Of a DNA stretch of 23,850 nucleotides, positions 1-5,935 are shown piece by piece; the first letter of the stretch is position 1; each line of letters opens with the position of its first letter. The position numbers and the translations under genes are program-made. This DNA comes from CAYVCG01 sp964449985 (lineage in GTDB: Bacteria; Bacillota; Clostridia; Lachnospirales; WRAX01), in contig CAYVCG010000033.1 of NCBI GenBank assembly GCA_964449985.1, forward strand, positions 1 through 23,850, written 5' to 3'. The notes below the pieces were generated by a model. It searched no databases, was not told the origin of the DNA, and saw nothing but the letters and a program-made list of their open reading frames with translations.

Positions 1-26
1 GCAAATCCACAAATTTCATTTATCAT
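1..26 (-). CDS. 5' end of an unidentified gene, cut by the window edge
   Basis: An ATG at 26-24 on the minus strand opens a frame reading MINEICGF before the window ends. It is preceded by a GGGAGG ribosome binding site at 35-40 with suitable spacing. It sits downstream of the GNAT gene and of hairpin copy 1, so it continues the one-gene, one-hairpin pattern of this block. Eight codons are too few to suggest a function; the start is supported only by the ribosome binding site and the context. Confidence 0.5.
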
Positions 27-81
27 TATAATTTCCTCCCGAACATAATATAAATAATCCTCATCTACTTAACTATACACT

Positions 82-120
82 TATACACCAAAAGCTGCCA
101 AGTTTTCACTCGACAGCTTT
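82..120 (-). repeat. 39-bp hairpin element, copy 1
   Basis: This is one of four ungapped 39-bp copies (others at 851, 1661 and 2287). Read on the minus strand it folds into a 13-bp stem beginning AAAGCUG and ending CAGCUUU, with a GAAA tetraloop. Two stem pairs are G-U wobbles, which pair only in minus-strand RNA. The stem is followed by UUUUGGUGUAUA. It lies about 120 nt after the GNAT stop and 55 nt before the edge gene. Confidence 0.85.
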
Positions 121-239
121 CGAGAAATTGCCGTTAGTGGTCATTTTAGATTTTTGAAGACATGGGTTTTGCTCATTTTGTTTGCCTTAGTCCAAAAATG
201 TGAACTATACCAGTGTGAAAAATTGAACACACAGGGTTG

Positions 240-770
240 CTACAATGAAATCCAATACCTTTGAATAATGCCACCTTCACACAATCCAACTGTATCAACA
301 ACTTCGTTTTCCAGCACTCCGCCGTTTTTAATAATTGTTTTCCGTGAAGCATCATTTCCCTTATCACAGGTCAATAAAACCTTGCTTTCTCCAAACTTAT
401 GACAGATTGGCAAAATCAAACCAAGCATTTCAGATGCATATCCTTTACGTCTTTCGGACGGACGAACACTATATCCAATATTACCACCGAAATTTAGTAG
501 AAAATCTGATAGTGGATGTCGAAAATCAATAATTCCAACAACAAAATCATCTTTTCGTCTTACCGCCAAAAACACTTCTGATGGAACATATCCACTTTTA
601 TACTTCACTTTTAATCGGCTTTCAAATTCAATCCATTCAGCAAATGACTGAACTTCTTCCAGTCCTGCACAACCATCAAAGCTATCTCCGCTTTGTAACA
701 TTTCTTCTTTAAATGACATAACCTGTTCTGCATACAATTCAGATGGAGTTAGCAATCTCAATTCATTCAT
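240..770 (-). CDS. GNAT family N-acetyltransferase
   Basis: A 176-residue protein of the usual size for a single-domain GNAT enzyme, which moves an acetyl group from acetyl-CoA to an amine. The acetyl-CoA loop is visible as IGYSVRPSERRKGYASEML near residues 98-116, matching the family pattern R/Q-x-x-G-x-A/G, and the C-terminal half has the expected KVLLTCDKGNDASRKTIIKNG segment, where family members carry the N-x-x-S motif. The ATG start follows a GGGAGG site at good spacing. The gene is in a minus-strand series, with hairpin copy 2 about 80 nt upstream and copy 1 downstream. The substrate cannot be told from sequence; many clostridial paralogues of this kind are of unknown specificity. Confidence 0.88.
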   Translation of the reverse strand: MNELRLLTPSELYAEQVMSFKEEMLQSGDSFDGCAGLEEVQSFAEWIEFESRLKVKYKSGYVPSEVFLAVRRKDDFVVGIIDFRHPLSDFLLNFGGNIGYSVRPSERRKGYASEMLGLILPICHKFGESKVLLTCDKGNDASRKTIIKNGGVLENEVVDTVGLCEGGIIQRYWISL

Positions 771-850
771 AAAATATCCTCCCTGCCTCGGATTTATTCT
801 GTACGCCTTCTCCGCTAAAGGCGAACCAAGCTAATATAAATACTCCTACC

Positions 851-889
851 TATACACCAAAAGCTGCCAAACTCATATTCAACAGCTTT
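851..889 (-). repeat. 39-bp hairpin element, copy 2
   Basis: Same element as at 82-120. In this copy the pairing extends outward by three bases (5' CCAAAAGCTG / 3' CAGCTTTTGG on the minus strand) and the loop is AUGA. Position 9 of the stem is U-G where the other copies have C-G, so pairing is kept. It lies between the stop of the membrane-protein gene (938) and the start of the GNAT gene (770). Confidence 0.88.
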
Positions 890-897
890 TGGAAAAT

Positions 898-922
898 TAT
901 GTGCTTGTGAGTCAAAAAAGCT
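898..922. repeat. 25-bp exact direct repeat, copy A
   Basis: These 25 bases, starting TATGTGCTTG, are identical to 1710-1734. In both places they lie 8-11 bp beyond the 39-bp hairpin, on the side of the upstream gene's stop codon. Copies 1 and 4 of the hairpin lack this flank. Confidence 0.9.
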
Positions 923-937
923 AACGCCGCAAGATGC

Positions 938-1624
938 TCATAATCTACGTCTTTTTGCAATTGAAAAATCGAGGAAATATATAAAGTAAGCTATTATCAG
1001 AATAATTAAAAGTATTAAAAATACCCACTGCATCACTCCAATGAATCCGAGATTTCCAAAATCCATGAAGAAATACACATAAGATGATTCTTTATTAAGA
1101 ATATTCGAACCATAATACCCATAAATACTTGCTAATACAAAATACAGTAACGGCATTACCATACAAGCAAAAGGAAAACATTTGCTAATTTTTCCTTTTT
1201 CCTCAAAAAATAACCAGCTAAGAAAAGTTGCTATTGGCACAACGTAATGAGCAACAATATTCCCGTAAGTGAAGACATTATAGTTCGGATTTTCTACTAT
1301 TTTCTGAGGTAAAAGAATAAAATGATAAACCAATCCAACCACAAGAATCACTACAATACCAATTGGTTGTAATAGGGATATGGTAATATCGTAAGCTTTT
1401 GATGAATTTTTACTCATAAATAGAGTTATCAAAACAACCAACAAAATGTAACTATTACTTATGGTCGTAAAGGAAAAAAGGGTATCTCGTTGTAGCTCTA
1501 TGCTAAACAATCCTGCTCTATGTAAAATAGCTGTAAAAATAAGGGTAACAAGGATTACTTTGTATGAAACTGAAAAATATCTCTTACTATTGTCTTGAAC
1601 TGCAACCTGCTTTTCTTTGCTCAT
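938..1624 (-). CDS. Six-TM integral membrane protein, Pr6Pr-like
   Basis: A 228-residue, very hydrophobic protein with about six membrane spans (near residues 22-40, 52-70, 82-108, 124-143, 150-172 and 195-218). A short charged N-terminus precedes the first span and the C-terminal tail is basic (SIAKRRRL). The pattern, including FTTISNSY at the start of span 2 and HYVVPIATFLSWLFF in span 4, resembles the Pr6Pr family of six-TM proteins with no known function. The ATG start is preceded by GAGGGAG. A TATAAT at 1641-1646, 18 bp from the TTGGTG edge of hairpin copy 3, could give it its own promoter. The family call is from memory of the pattern and is moderately sure. Confidence 0.72.
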   Translation of the reverse strand: MSKEKQVAVQDNSKRYFSVSYKVILVTLIFTAILHRAGLFSIELQRDTLFSFTTISNSYILLVVLITLFMSKNSSKAYDITISLLQPIGIVVILVVGLVYHFILLPQKIVENPNYNVFTYGNIVAHYVVPIATFLSWLFFEEKGKISKCFPFACMVMPLLYFVLASIYGYYGSNILNKESSYVYFFMDFGNLGFIGVMQWVFLILLIILIIAYFIYFLDFSIAKRRRL

Positions 1625-1640
1625 TTACTTCTCCCTCAAG

Positions 1641-1670
1641 ATTATACAAATAAATTCACCTATACACCAA
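1641..1670 (-). promoter_or_regulatory. Possible promoter using the edge of hairpin copy 3
   Basis: On the minus strand TTGGTG (1670-1665) is separated by 18 bp from a perfect TATAAT (1646-1641). The -35-like hexamer is the 3' edge of the repeat element. The ribosome binding site of the membrane-protein gene follows within 15 nt, which leaves a very short leader. Copy 2 has TATATT 16 bp after the same TTGGTG. Copies 1 and 4 show no clear -10 box. Confidence 0.4.
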
Positions 1671-1699
1671 AAGTTGTCAAATTCTCATTCGACAGCTTT
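1661..1699 (-). repeat. 39-bp hairpin element, copy 3
   Basis: Same element, with a GAGA tetraloop on the minus strand. Stem position 8 is U-A here instead of U-G, and one C-A mismatch occurs at position 5. It lies 45 nt after the DinB-like stop and 36 nt before the membrane-protein start. Confidence 0.88.
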
Positions 1700-1709
1700 C
1701 AATAAAAAC

Positions 1710-1734
1710 TATGTGCTTGTGAGTCAAAAAAGCT
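1710..1734. repeat. 25-bp exact direct repeat, copy B
   Basis: Identical to 898-922 and placed the same way relative to the hairpin. The two 25-mers are 812 bp apart and bracket one hairpin-plus-gene unit. Confidence 0.9.
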
Positions 1735-1744
1735 GACACTGAAT

Positions 1745-2272
1745 TTAAAAATACTTTGCGTACTTTCCTTGTGGGAAAGGCTTTTCTAATCCTAATACCT
1801 TTGGCCATTTATCTACATCGTCAATAATAAACCCCATAATCATTCCCATATGGCTATGGAGATGGCGGAATTGAGCTAAAATCAAAGTGAATTTCGTGTA
1901 TTCACAACTTTCCGGATAATTAAGCAGCTCAGTGTCAGATAAATCGTTAACATAAGAGATTATTTTGTTTTCAATTTCCTCCAAATACTGATTTATGTCT
2001 ATTCTAAATAGTTGTTTTGTTGAAGCGGCATCTAAGTTGTTTAAACCTTCTTCGTGGATCAGCGGTTCAACAAAAAGGGGGTCTCTGGGATTTACAAACC
2101 ATAAGTCCAAGGAATGGAGCATATGGTAAATATGTTTCCATAAAGGCATCCCGCAATAGCGCTTATTCCATAACTCATTAGGAACGCAAGCTATTATATT
2201 TTTTACTTCCCACAAAGCTCGCTTTGTTTGGTCTTTTATAATTTCAGTCAGAGAACTTTGATTCATTAACAT
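1745..2272 (-). CDS. DinB/YfiT-like four-helix-bundle protein
   Basis: About 175 residues from the ATG at 2272. A longer reading from a GTG at 2293 would start inside the repeat element, and the GGGGAGG site sits 7 nt before 2272, so 2272 is preferred. The protein has the DinB-superfamily layout of helices with scattered histidines that usually bind a metal: KHIYHMLHSLDLWF in the first half and RHLHSHMGMIMGF near the C-terminus. Family members act as metal-dependent thiol transferases or have unknown roles, and the substrate is not evident here. The gene starts only 15 nt after hairpin copy 4 with no promoter between, so it probably depends on read-through from the tRNA operon. Confidence 0.82.
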   Translation of the reverse strand: MLMNQSSLTEIIKDQTKRALWEVKNIIACVPNELWNKRYCGMPLWKHIYHMLHSLDLWFVNPRDPLFVEPLIHEEGLNNLDAASTKQLFRIDINQYLEEIENKIISYVNDLSDTELLNYPESCEYTKFTLILAQFRHLHSHMGMIMGFIIDDVDKWPKVLGLEKPFPQGKYAKYF

Positions 2273-2286
2273 TACTGCGCCTCCCC

Positions 2287-2325
2287 AATACACCGAAAGC
2301 TGCCAAACTCACGTTCGACAGCTTT
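2287..2325 (-). repeat. 39-bp hairpin element, copy 4, next to tRNA-Tyr
   Basis: Same element with a GUGA tetraloop and a full 13-bp stem on the minus strand; the top pair is C-G where copies 1 and 3 have U-A. It begins 15 nt after tRNA-Tyr. Its similarity to copy 3 continues beyond the hairpin (CAATAAAAACTATG) and stops within 2 nt of the tRNA 3' end. It could serve as the terminator of the tRNA operon. Confidence 0.88.
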
Positions 2326-2340
2326 CAATAAAAACTATGA

Positions 2341-2422
2341 TGGGAGGGGAAGGATTCGAACCTTCGAAGTCGTTGACGTCAGATTTACAGTCTGATCCCT
2401 TTGGCCGCTCGGGAACCCGCCC
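2341..2422 (-). tRNA. tRNA-Tyr (GTA)
   Basis: A class II tRNA with a long variable arm, anticodon loop CTGTAAA (GTA) and T loop TTCGAAT. The acceptor arms are GGGCGGG and CCCTCCC, which leaves a C4-U69 mismatch in an otherwise paired stem. CCA is not encoded (the 3' bases are ATCA). It is the last gene of the Glu-Thr-Tyr operon. Confidence 0.93.
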
Positions 2423-2445
2423 AAATTACAAATATAAAATTAAAA

Positions 2446-2518
2446 AGCCGATATTCGGACTCGAACCGAAAACCTGCTGATTACAAGTCAGCTGCTCTGC
2501 CAATTGAGCCATATCGGC
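2446..2518 (-). tRNA. tRNA-Thr (TGT)
   Basis: Full cloverleaf on the minus strand. Acceptor arms GCCGATA/TATCGGC, anticodon stem GCTGA/TCAGC around loop CTTGTAA (anticodon TGT), and T loop TTCGAGT. CCA is not encoded. Confidence 0.95.
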
Positions 2519-2558
2519 AAGATTGATCTATATTATACTAAGGTAAAAGCCAAACGAA

Positions 2559-2630
2559 TGACTCGTAGGGGAATCGAACCCCTGTTTCAGCCGTGAAAGG
2601 GCCGTGTCTTAACCGCTTGACCAACGAGCC
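2559..2630 (-). tRNA. tRNA-Glu (TTC)
   Basis: Full cloverleaf on the minus strand. Acceptor arms GGCTCGT/ACGAGTC with one G-U pair, anticodon loop CTTTCAC (TTC), and T arm GGGG-TTCGATT-CCCC. It is the first gene of the tRNA operon. CCA is not encoded. Confidence 0.95.
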
Positions 2631-2668
2631 TAAGTAATATTTATGTGCTTTGAAAATCAACTTTGCTT

Positions 2669-2697
2669 ATTATAAATTAATATTAACTATTAGTCAA
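2669..2697 (-). promoter_or_regulatory. Sigma-A promoter of the tRNA operon
   Basis: TTGACT (2697-2692) and TATAAT (2674-2669) are separated by exactly 17 bp on the minus strand. Transcription would begin near 2662, about 30 nt before tRNA-Glu. Confidence 0.85.
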
Positions 2698-2785
2698 GCG
2701 TTTTTTTTAAGTCCTTTATTGAAATATTAAATCGCATTATTATCTTTTTAAAAATAGGCTAAGTCCTTTGTTATTGTTTGCTGTA

Positions 2786-2812
2786 ACCATATTATTATAC
2801 GTTCATATAATA
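2786..2812 (+). promoter_or_regulatory. Candidate sigma-K-type promoter of the lysozyme operon
   Basis: AC at 2786-2787 (context AACC) is followed after exactly 16 bp by CATATAATA at 2804-2812. This fits the mother-cell sigma-K consensus mACm-N16-CATAnnnTA. No sigma-A -35 box lies at proper distance from the embedded TATAAT. The consensus is short and the region AT-rich, so a chance match is possible. Confidence 0.4.
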
Positions 2813-2844
2813 AAGCAACTTGAAAAACGTTAGGAAGTTGCGAC

Positions 2845-3765
2845 ATGGAAAAAATGGCGGCGTGTTTAACTTTATCTATTATTTCAAAGCATTTACAAAG
2901 CAACTCTATATACTCGCTTGAAGCTCCTGACCAGAAGATTTACAAAGGAATAGACATAAGCAAGTGGCAGGGAGATGTTGATTTTGCCAAAGTGAAGGAA
3001 AGCGGGGTCGAGGTTGTTTATATAAAAGCAAGCGAAGGGATAGACTATATTGATCCAAATTTCGAAAAAAACTATGCCGGTGCAAAAGCCCAAGGCTTAA
3101 AAATAGGATTCTATCATTTTCTAACGGCAACGACGAAAGAGCTGGCAAAACGACAGGCAGATTTTTTTGCTTCCATAATATCCGACAAGCAATATGATTG
3201 TAAACCCGCAATGGACTATGAAGTGTTCGGAAATTTGACAAAAGATCAGATAAATGAAATTGCGCTGACGTTTTTGGATGAGCTAAAAGAAAAGACAGGC
3301 AAGGACGTTGTTATTTATACAAACACATATAGCGCTAATGAAAGGTTTGACAATAATGTTGCAAAATATCCGATATGGGTAGCGCAATATGGGGTTGATA
3401 ACCCAGACAAACTGGAAAACTGGCCGGAATGGGTCGGATTTCAATACAGTGAGACAGGAGAAGTCCCCGGTATAGCCGGATTTGTTGATCTTGATAAATT
3501 TACGGATGGGATATTCTTAAAGCCGGCTGAAAAAAAAGAACCAACCCCAAAACCTGAAGCTAAACCACCCACAAGTCCAACTCCAGCAAAAACTCAACGC
3601 TTTACCACATCTGAAAATAATACCATCAATTACACCATAGTCAGAGGCGACACGCTCGAAGAAATCGCCGAAAAATACAATACCACCATTGCAAGACTTG
3701 CGCAATTAAATAATATTCAAAATCCAAACCTAATCTACATAGGTCAGGTTATAAAAATAAATTAG
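2845..3765 (+). CDS. GH25 lysozyme (muramidase) with C-terminal LysM domain
   Basis: 306 residues. Residues 35-225 form a GH25 domain, which cleaves the MurNAc-GlcNAc bond of peptidoglycan: GIDISKWQGDVDF at 35-47 with D37, VVYIKASEG at 57-65, GFYHFL at 88-93, PAMDYE at 121-126 with the catalytic D-x-E pair D124/E126, and the closing FVDLDKF at 213-219. A Pro/Lys/Thr linker covers about 226-260. A LysM wall-binding domain follows at 262-305 (YTIVRGDTLEEIAEKY...NPNLIYIGQVIKI). The start is chosen from AGGAAG at suitable spacing. The N-terminus (MEKMAACLTLSIISKHLQ) is not a convincing signal peptide, unlike most secreted GH25 enzymes. It forms an operon with the next gene, 22 nt downstream. A prophage endolysin origin is possible but no phage genes are nearby. 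Confidence 0.92.
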   Translation: MEKMAACLTLSIISKHLQSNSIYSLEAPDQKIYKGIDISKWQGDVDFAKVKESGVEVVYIKASEGIDYIDPNFEKNYAGAKAQGLKIGFYHFLTATTKELAKRQADFFASIISDKQYDCKPAMDYEVFGNLTKDQINEIALTFLDELKEKTGKDVVIYTNTYSANERFDNNVAKYPIWVAQYGVDNPDKLENWPEWVGFQYSETGEVPGIAGFVDLDKFTDGIFLKPAEKKEPTPKPEAKPPTSPTPAKTQRFTTSENNTINYTIVRGDTLEEIAEKYNTTIARLAQLNNIQNPNLIYIGQVIKIN

Positions 3766-3787
3766 GCAAATCGAGGGGGTATTTTTA

Positions 3788-5029
3788 ATGGATAAATTTA
3801 TAGGAACTCTGCAAATGGGTGACAGTGGAGAGTATGTTAAAATGTTAAATATGGCTTTGAAGTCTTTGGAGTACAAAAGCGGGGAGAGTGTTGATGAGTT
3901 TGATGCAAGGACTTTTAACGGCGTTGAGGCTTTCCAGAATGATTATGGTATAAAGATCTGCGGTGTAGTAGATGAGGAAACATGGAATATACTCAAAAAA
4001 GTAACCCCCGATATATATAAAGCGGAAGAAAGAATAAACTTTGATATGCCAAATACGGAAGAAAATATGAAGGTCGAAACATCTATAGGGGTGCCTTCTT
4101 ATTATTACGGTTCTAAGCCCATCTTAAAAAGAGGAGCAACAGGCGATTATGTTGTAGAGCTACAGCATATTTTAAAAAGACTGGGCTTTTTGAATGGTGA
4201 ATCAGATGGGATTTTTGGCAGTGCTACAGATAGCGCTGTTCGTTCATTCCAAGAATCATATGGATTAACGTCAGATGGAATAGTCGGCCAGAATACGTGG
4301 GATGCTTTGGAGAAGGCAGTAAATGAGCTGCCCTCGTTGCCACCGGAATCAAAACCGACTCTTAGGATAGGTTCAAGAAATATTTATGTTAAGGAATTGC
4401 AAATAAAGTTAGATGAGCTGGGGTTTTATGAAGGGCCCGCAGACGGCATTTTCGGAAAAAACACCGAAACGGCAGTAAAAGCATTCCAAGCTGCATATGG
4501 TCTTAACCCAGATGGAGTTGTTGGGCCGGCTACATGGCGCGCCATTGAAGAAGCACTTCCGGAATACAAACCGCCACAGGGAAATGCATATCCAACTTTA
4601 AGACCGGGTTCAAATGGAGAATATGTTTGGCTTTTGCAAAATAAACTAAGGCAAGTCGGATATTACAATGGGATAAACGATGGATTTTATGGAGATTCAA
4701 CAGAGATGGCTGTGAGAGAATTTCAAAAAGACTATGGCCTGACTGCTGATGGTATTGTGGGGCCAAAAACATGGGTCGCTCTTGATAAAGCTGTGGCAAA
4801 TTCAGAGTTTGAAATACTTAGTCAGGGCGACAGCGGTAGTAAGGTTGTTTTATTGCAGGATAAACTTAAAAGGGCAGGGTATCTTTCCGGAAATATAAGC
4901 GGAACATTTAACAAAGAAACGGTTAATGCGGTTAAAAAATTCCAGATAGATAACAAAGTATCTGACGGTATTGTCGGCGCAATAACGTGGCAAAAGCTAT
5001 TCGATATGACACAACAATTTATGCTTTAA
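3788..5029 (+). CDS. Protein of five peptidoglycan-binding repeats (PG_binding_1)
   Basis: 413 residues made almost only of five PG_binding_1 (PF01471-type) repeats, near 5-73, 110-177, 189-256, 268-336 and 341-406. Each repeat shows the pattern L-x-x-G-x-x-G-x-x-V-x-x-L-Q, then DGIFG or a variant, AVxxFQ, and DGIVGxxTW. Repeats 2-4 are very alike; repeats 1 and 5 are diverged. No catalytic domain, signal peptide or membrane span is present. The start follows a GAGGGGG site. Such proteins bind cell wall or cortex peptidoglycan; standing alone right after a lysozyme gene it may help place that enzyme on the wall. Its operon ends at the terminator at 5035. Confidence 0.88.
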   Translation: MDKFIGTLQMGDSGEYVKMLNMALKSLEYKSGESVDEFDARTFNGVEAFQNDYGIKICGVVDEETWNILKKVTPDIYKAEERINFDMPNTEENMKVETSIGVPSYYYGSKPILKRGATGDYVVELQHILKRLGFLNGESDGIFGSATDSAVRSFQESYGLTSDGIVGQNTWDALEKAVNELPSLPPESKPTLRIGSRNIYVKELQIKLDELGFYEGPADGIFGKNTETAVKAFQAAYGLNPDGVVGPATWRAIEEALPEYKPPQGNAYPTLRPGSNGEYVWLLQNKLRQVGYYNGINDGFYGDSTEMAVREFQKDYGLTADGIVGPKTWVALDKAVANSEFEILSQGDSGSKVVLLQDKLKRAGYLSGNISGTFNKETVNAVKKFQIDNKVSDGIVGAITWQKLFDMTQQFML

Positions 5030-5034
5030 ATCAT

Positions 5035-5059
5035 GCGGCTCCTTCTGGGGCCGCTTTTT
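5035..5059 (+). terminator. Intrinsic terminator of the lysozyme operon
   Basis: An 8-bp stem GCGGCTCC/GGGGCCGC (one T-G pair) with loop TTCT is followed by TTTTT, starting 6 nt after the stop codon at 5029. Confidence 0.92.
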
Positions 5060-5065
5060 AGTTTA

Positions 5066-5749
5066 TTAATCACACAGTGCTTTTATCTTTTTATTAAAAA
5101 TATCAACAGCAGTAGGGAAAAAGCGTTTTAACGCAATAAGCCGTTTTGGATTAAACTGTGCCTCATAGAAATGAGCAAACGCTTCATAACCAAACATCCT
5201 TTCTTTATCCCAATACTCTGGAGAATGACCTAATTCGCCTTGAAAATAACCTCCTGATAGTGCGCTAAATAATTCTGAGATTGAGGCATTTTCATAGCCG
5301 GATATAATAAAAGAAATGCAAAGTCTTAAGTCCTCTAGGGATAAAGATGCATAATTCGAGTATATCATAGAGATATAGCAATAATAATCATCTTCTATAG
5401 CGTTTAAAAATTCTTGATCTAAGGATACTTTTTCTCCACAAAAATAATCTACTAAGTGTCCATGTTCATGAAAAAACACTGTTCCTTCACCAAGTTGTAT
5501 GCTAAAATCGTTTGCAAAGCTCATTTTGATAGCTTTAAGACGCCTATCAAAATAGGGTGTATCTTGAAAATGTGGATTAATGACGGAATTATTCGGACAA
5601 TACTTCAAAAATAATTTTTGAGCGCAAATAGACCCGCAGCAAAATTTTTTTATTAGCATGTTTAAATAATCATCTGTCATGCCTTTTTGCAACAGCATTT
5701 TGTGTATAAAAGATTGTATTAATAATGAAGAATGATTATTTTTTGCCAT
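5066..5749 (-). CDS. Putative HEXXH zinc metallopeptidase, function unknown
   Basis: 227 residues. GTVFFHEHGHLVDYF at 89-103 holds an HEXXH zinc site (H94, E95, H98), and FGYEAFAHFYEAQF at 186-199 offers E189 as a third ligand, giving a gluzincin-like arrangement. Between them lies SELFSALSGG...GELGHSPEYW (158-180). This set of motifs resembles the metallopeptidase domain seen at the C-terminus of some phage head (MuF/SPP1 gp7-like) and toxin-like proteins, but here it stands alone. There is no signal peptide. The ATG is the first in frame after a TGA and has no good ribosome binding site, so expression may be weak or the gene may be a leftover domain. It converges on the lysozyme operon. Confidence 0.6.
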   Translation of the reverse strand: MAKNNHSSLLIQSFIHKMLLQKGMTDDYLNMLIKKFCCGSICAQKLFLKYCPNNSVINPHFQDTPYFDRRLKAIKMSFANDFSIQLGEGTVFFHEHGHLVDYFCGEKVSLDQEFLNAIEDDYYCYISMIYSNYASLSLEDLRLCISFIISGYENASISELFSALSGGYFQGELGHSPEYWDKERMFGYEAFAHFYEAQFNPKRLIALKRFFPTAVDIFNKKIKALCD

Positions 5750-5885
5750 ATTAAAAAAGTATGTTCAGGCTTTAGATGTTACTTAGCAGGAACTAGTTTT
5801 CGATTAACTATTACTTTATAGATTTGAGATAACAACTTCAAGTGACAGGCATAAGTATGTTGCAATCTACACAGACAGAATCATA

Positions 5886-5925
5886 AAAAAATAAAAACAC
5901 CTTGTATGCGTCCACATTCAAGGCG
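5886..5925 (-). terminator. Terminator of the ATP synthase operon
   Basis: On the minus strand the stem CGCCTTG (5925-5919) pairs with CAAGGTG (5904-5898) and is followed by a TTTTTATTTTTTT tail, about 10 nt after the atpC stop. On the plus strand the same stem is followed by TTTTTT, so it may act both ways. Confidence 0.88.
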
Positions 5926-5935
5926 TTTTTTATTA

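Noticed and set aside
211..236. Hairpin after the GNAT gene as a terminator
   Set aside because: The arms CCAGTGTG and CACACAGG pair imperfectly and no T-run follows on the minus strand, so it is not called.
1745..2293. Longer DinB-like protein from the GTG at 2293
   Set aside because: This start lies inside the 39-bp element and has no ribosome binding site, whereas GGGGAGG is placed correctly for 2272.
82..2340. Integron cassette array with attC sites
   Set aside because: Single genes separated by palindromic repeats suggested attC sites, but the repeats lack properly placed RYYYAAC and GTTRRRY boxes, and the paired arms form a simple 13-bp stem with a tetraloop. No integrase is in the window.
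2845..5749. Prophage lysis module
   Set aside because: A GH25 enzyme, wall-binding repeats and a phage-type metallopeptidase motif suggested a prophage, but no holin, structural, integrase or replication gene lies nearby, and the flanks are tRNA and atp genes.
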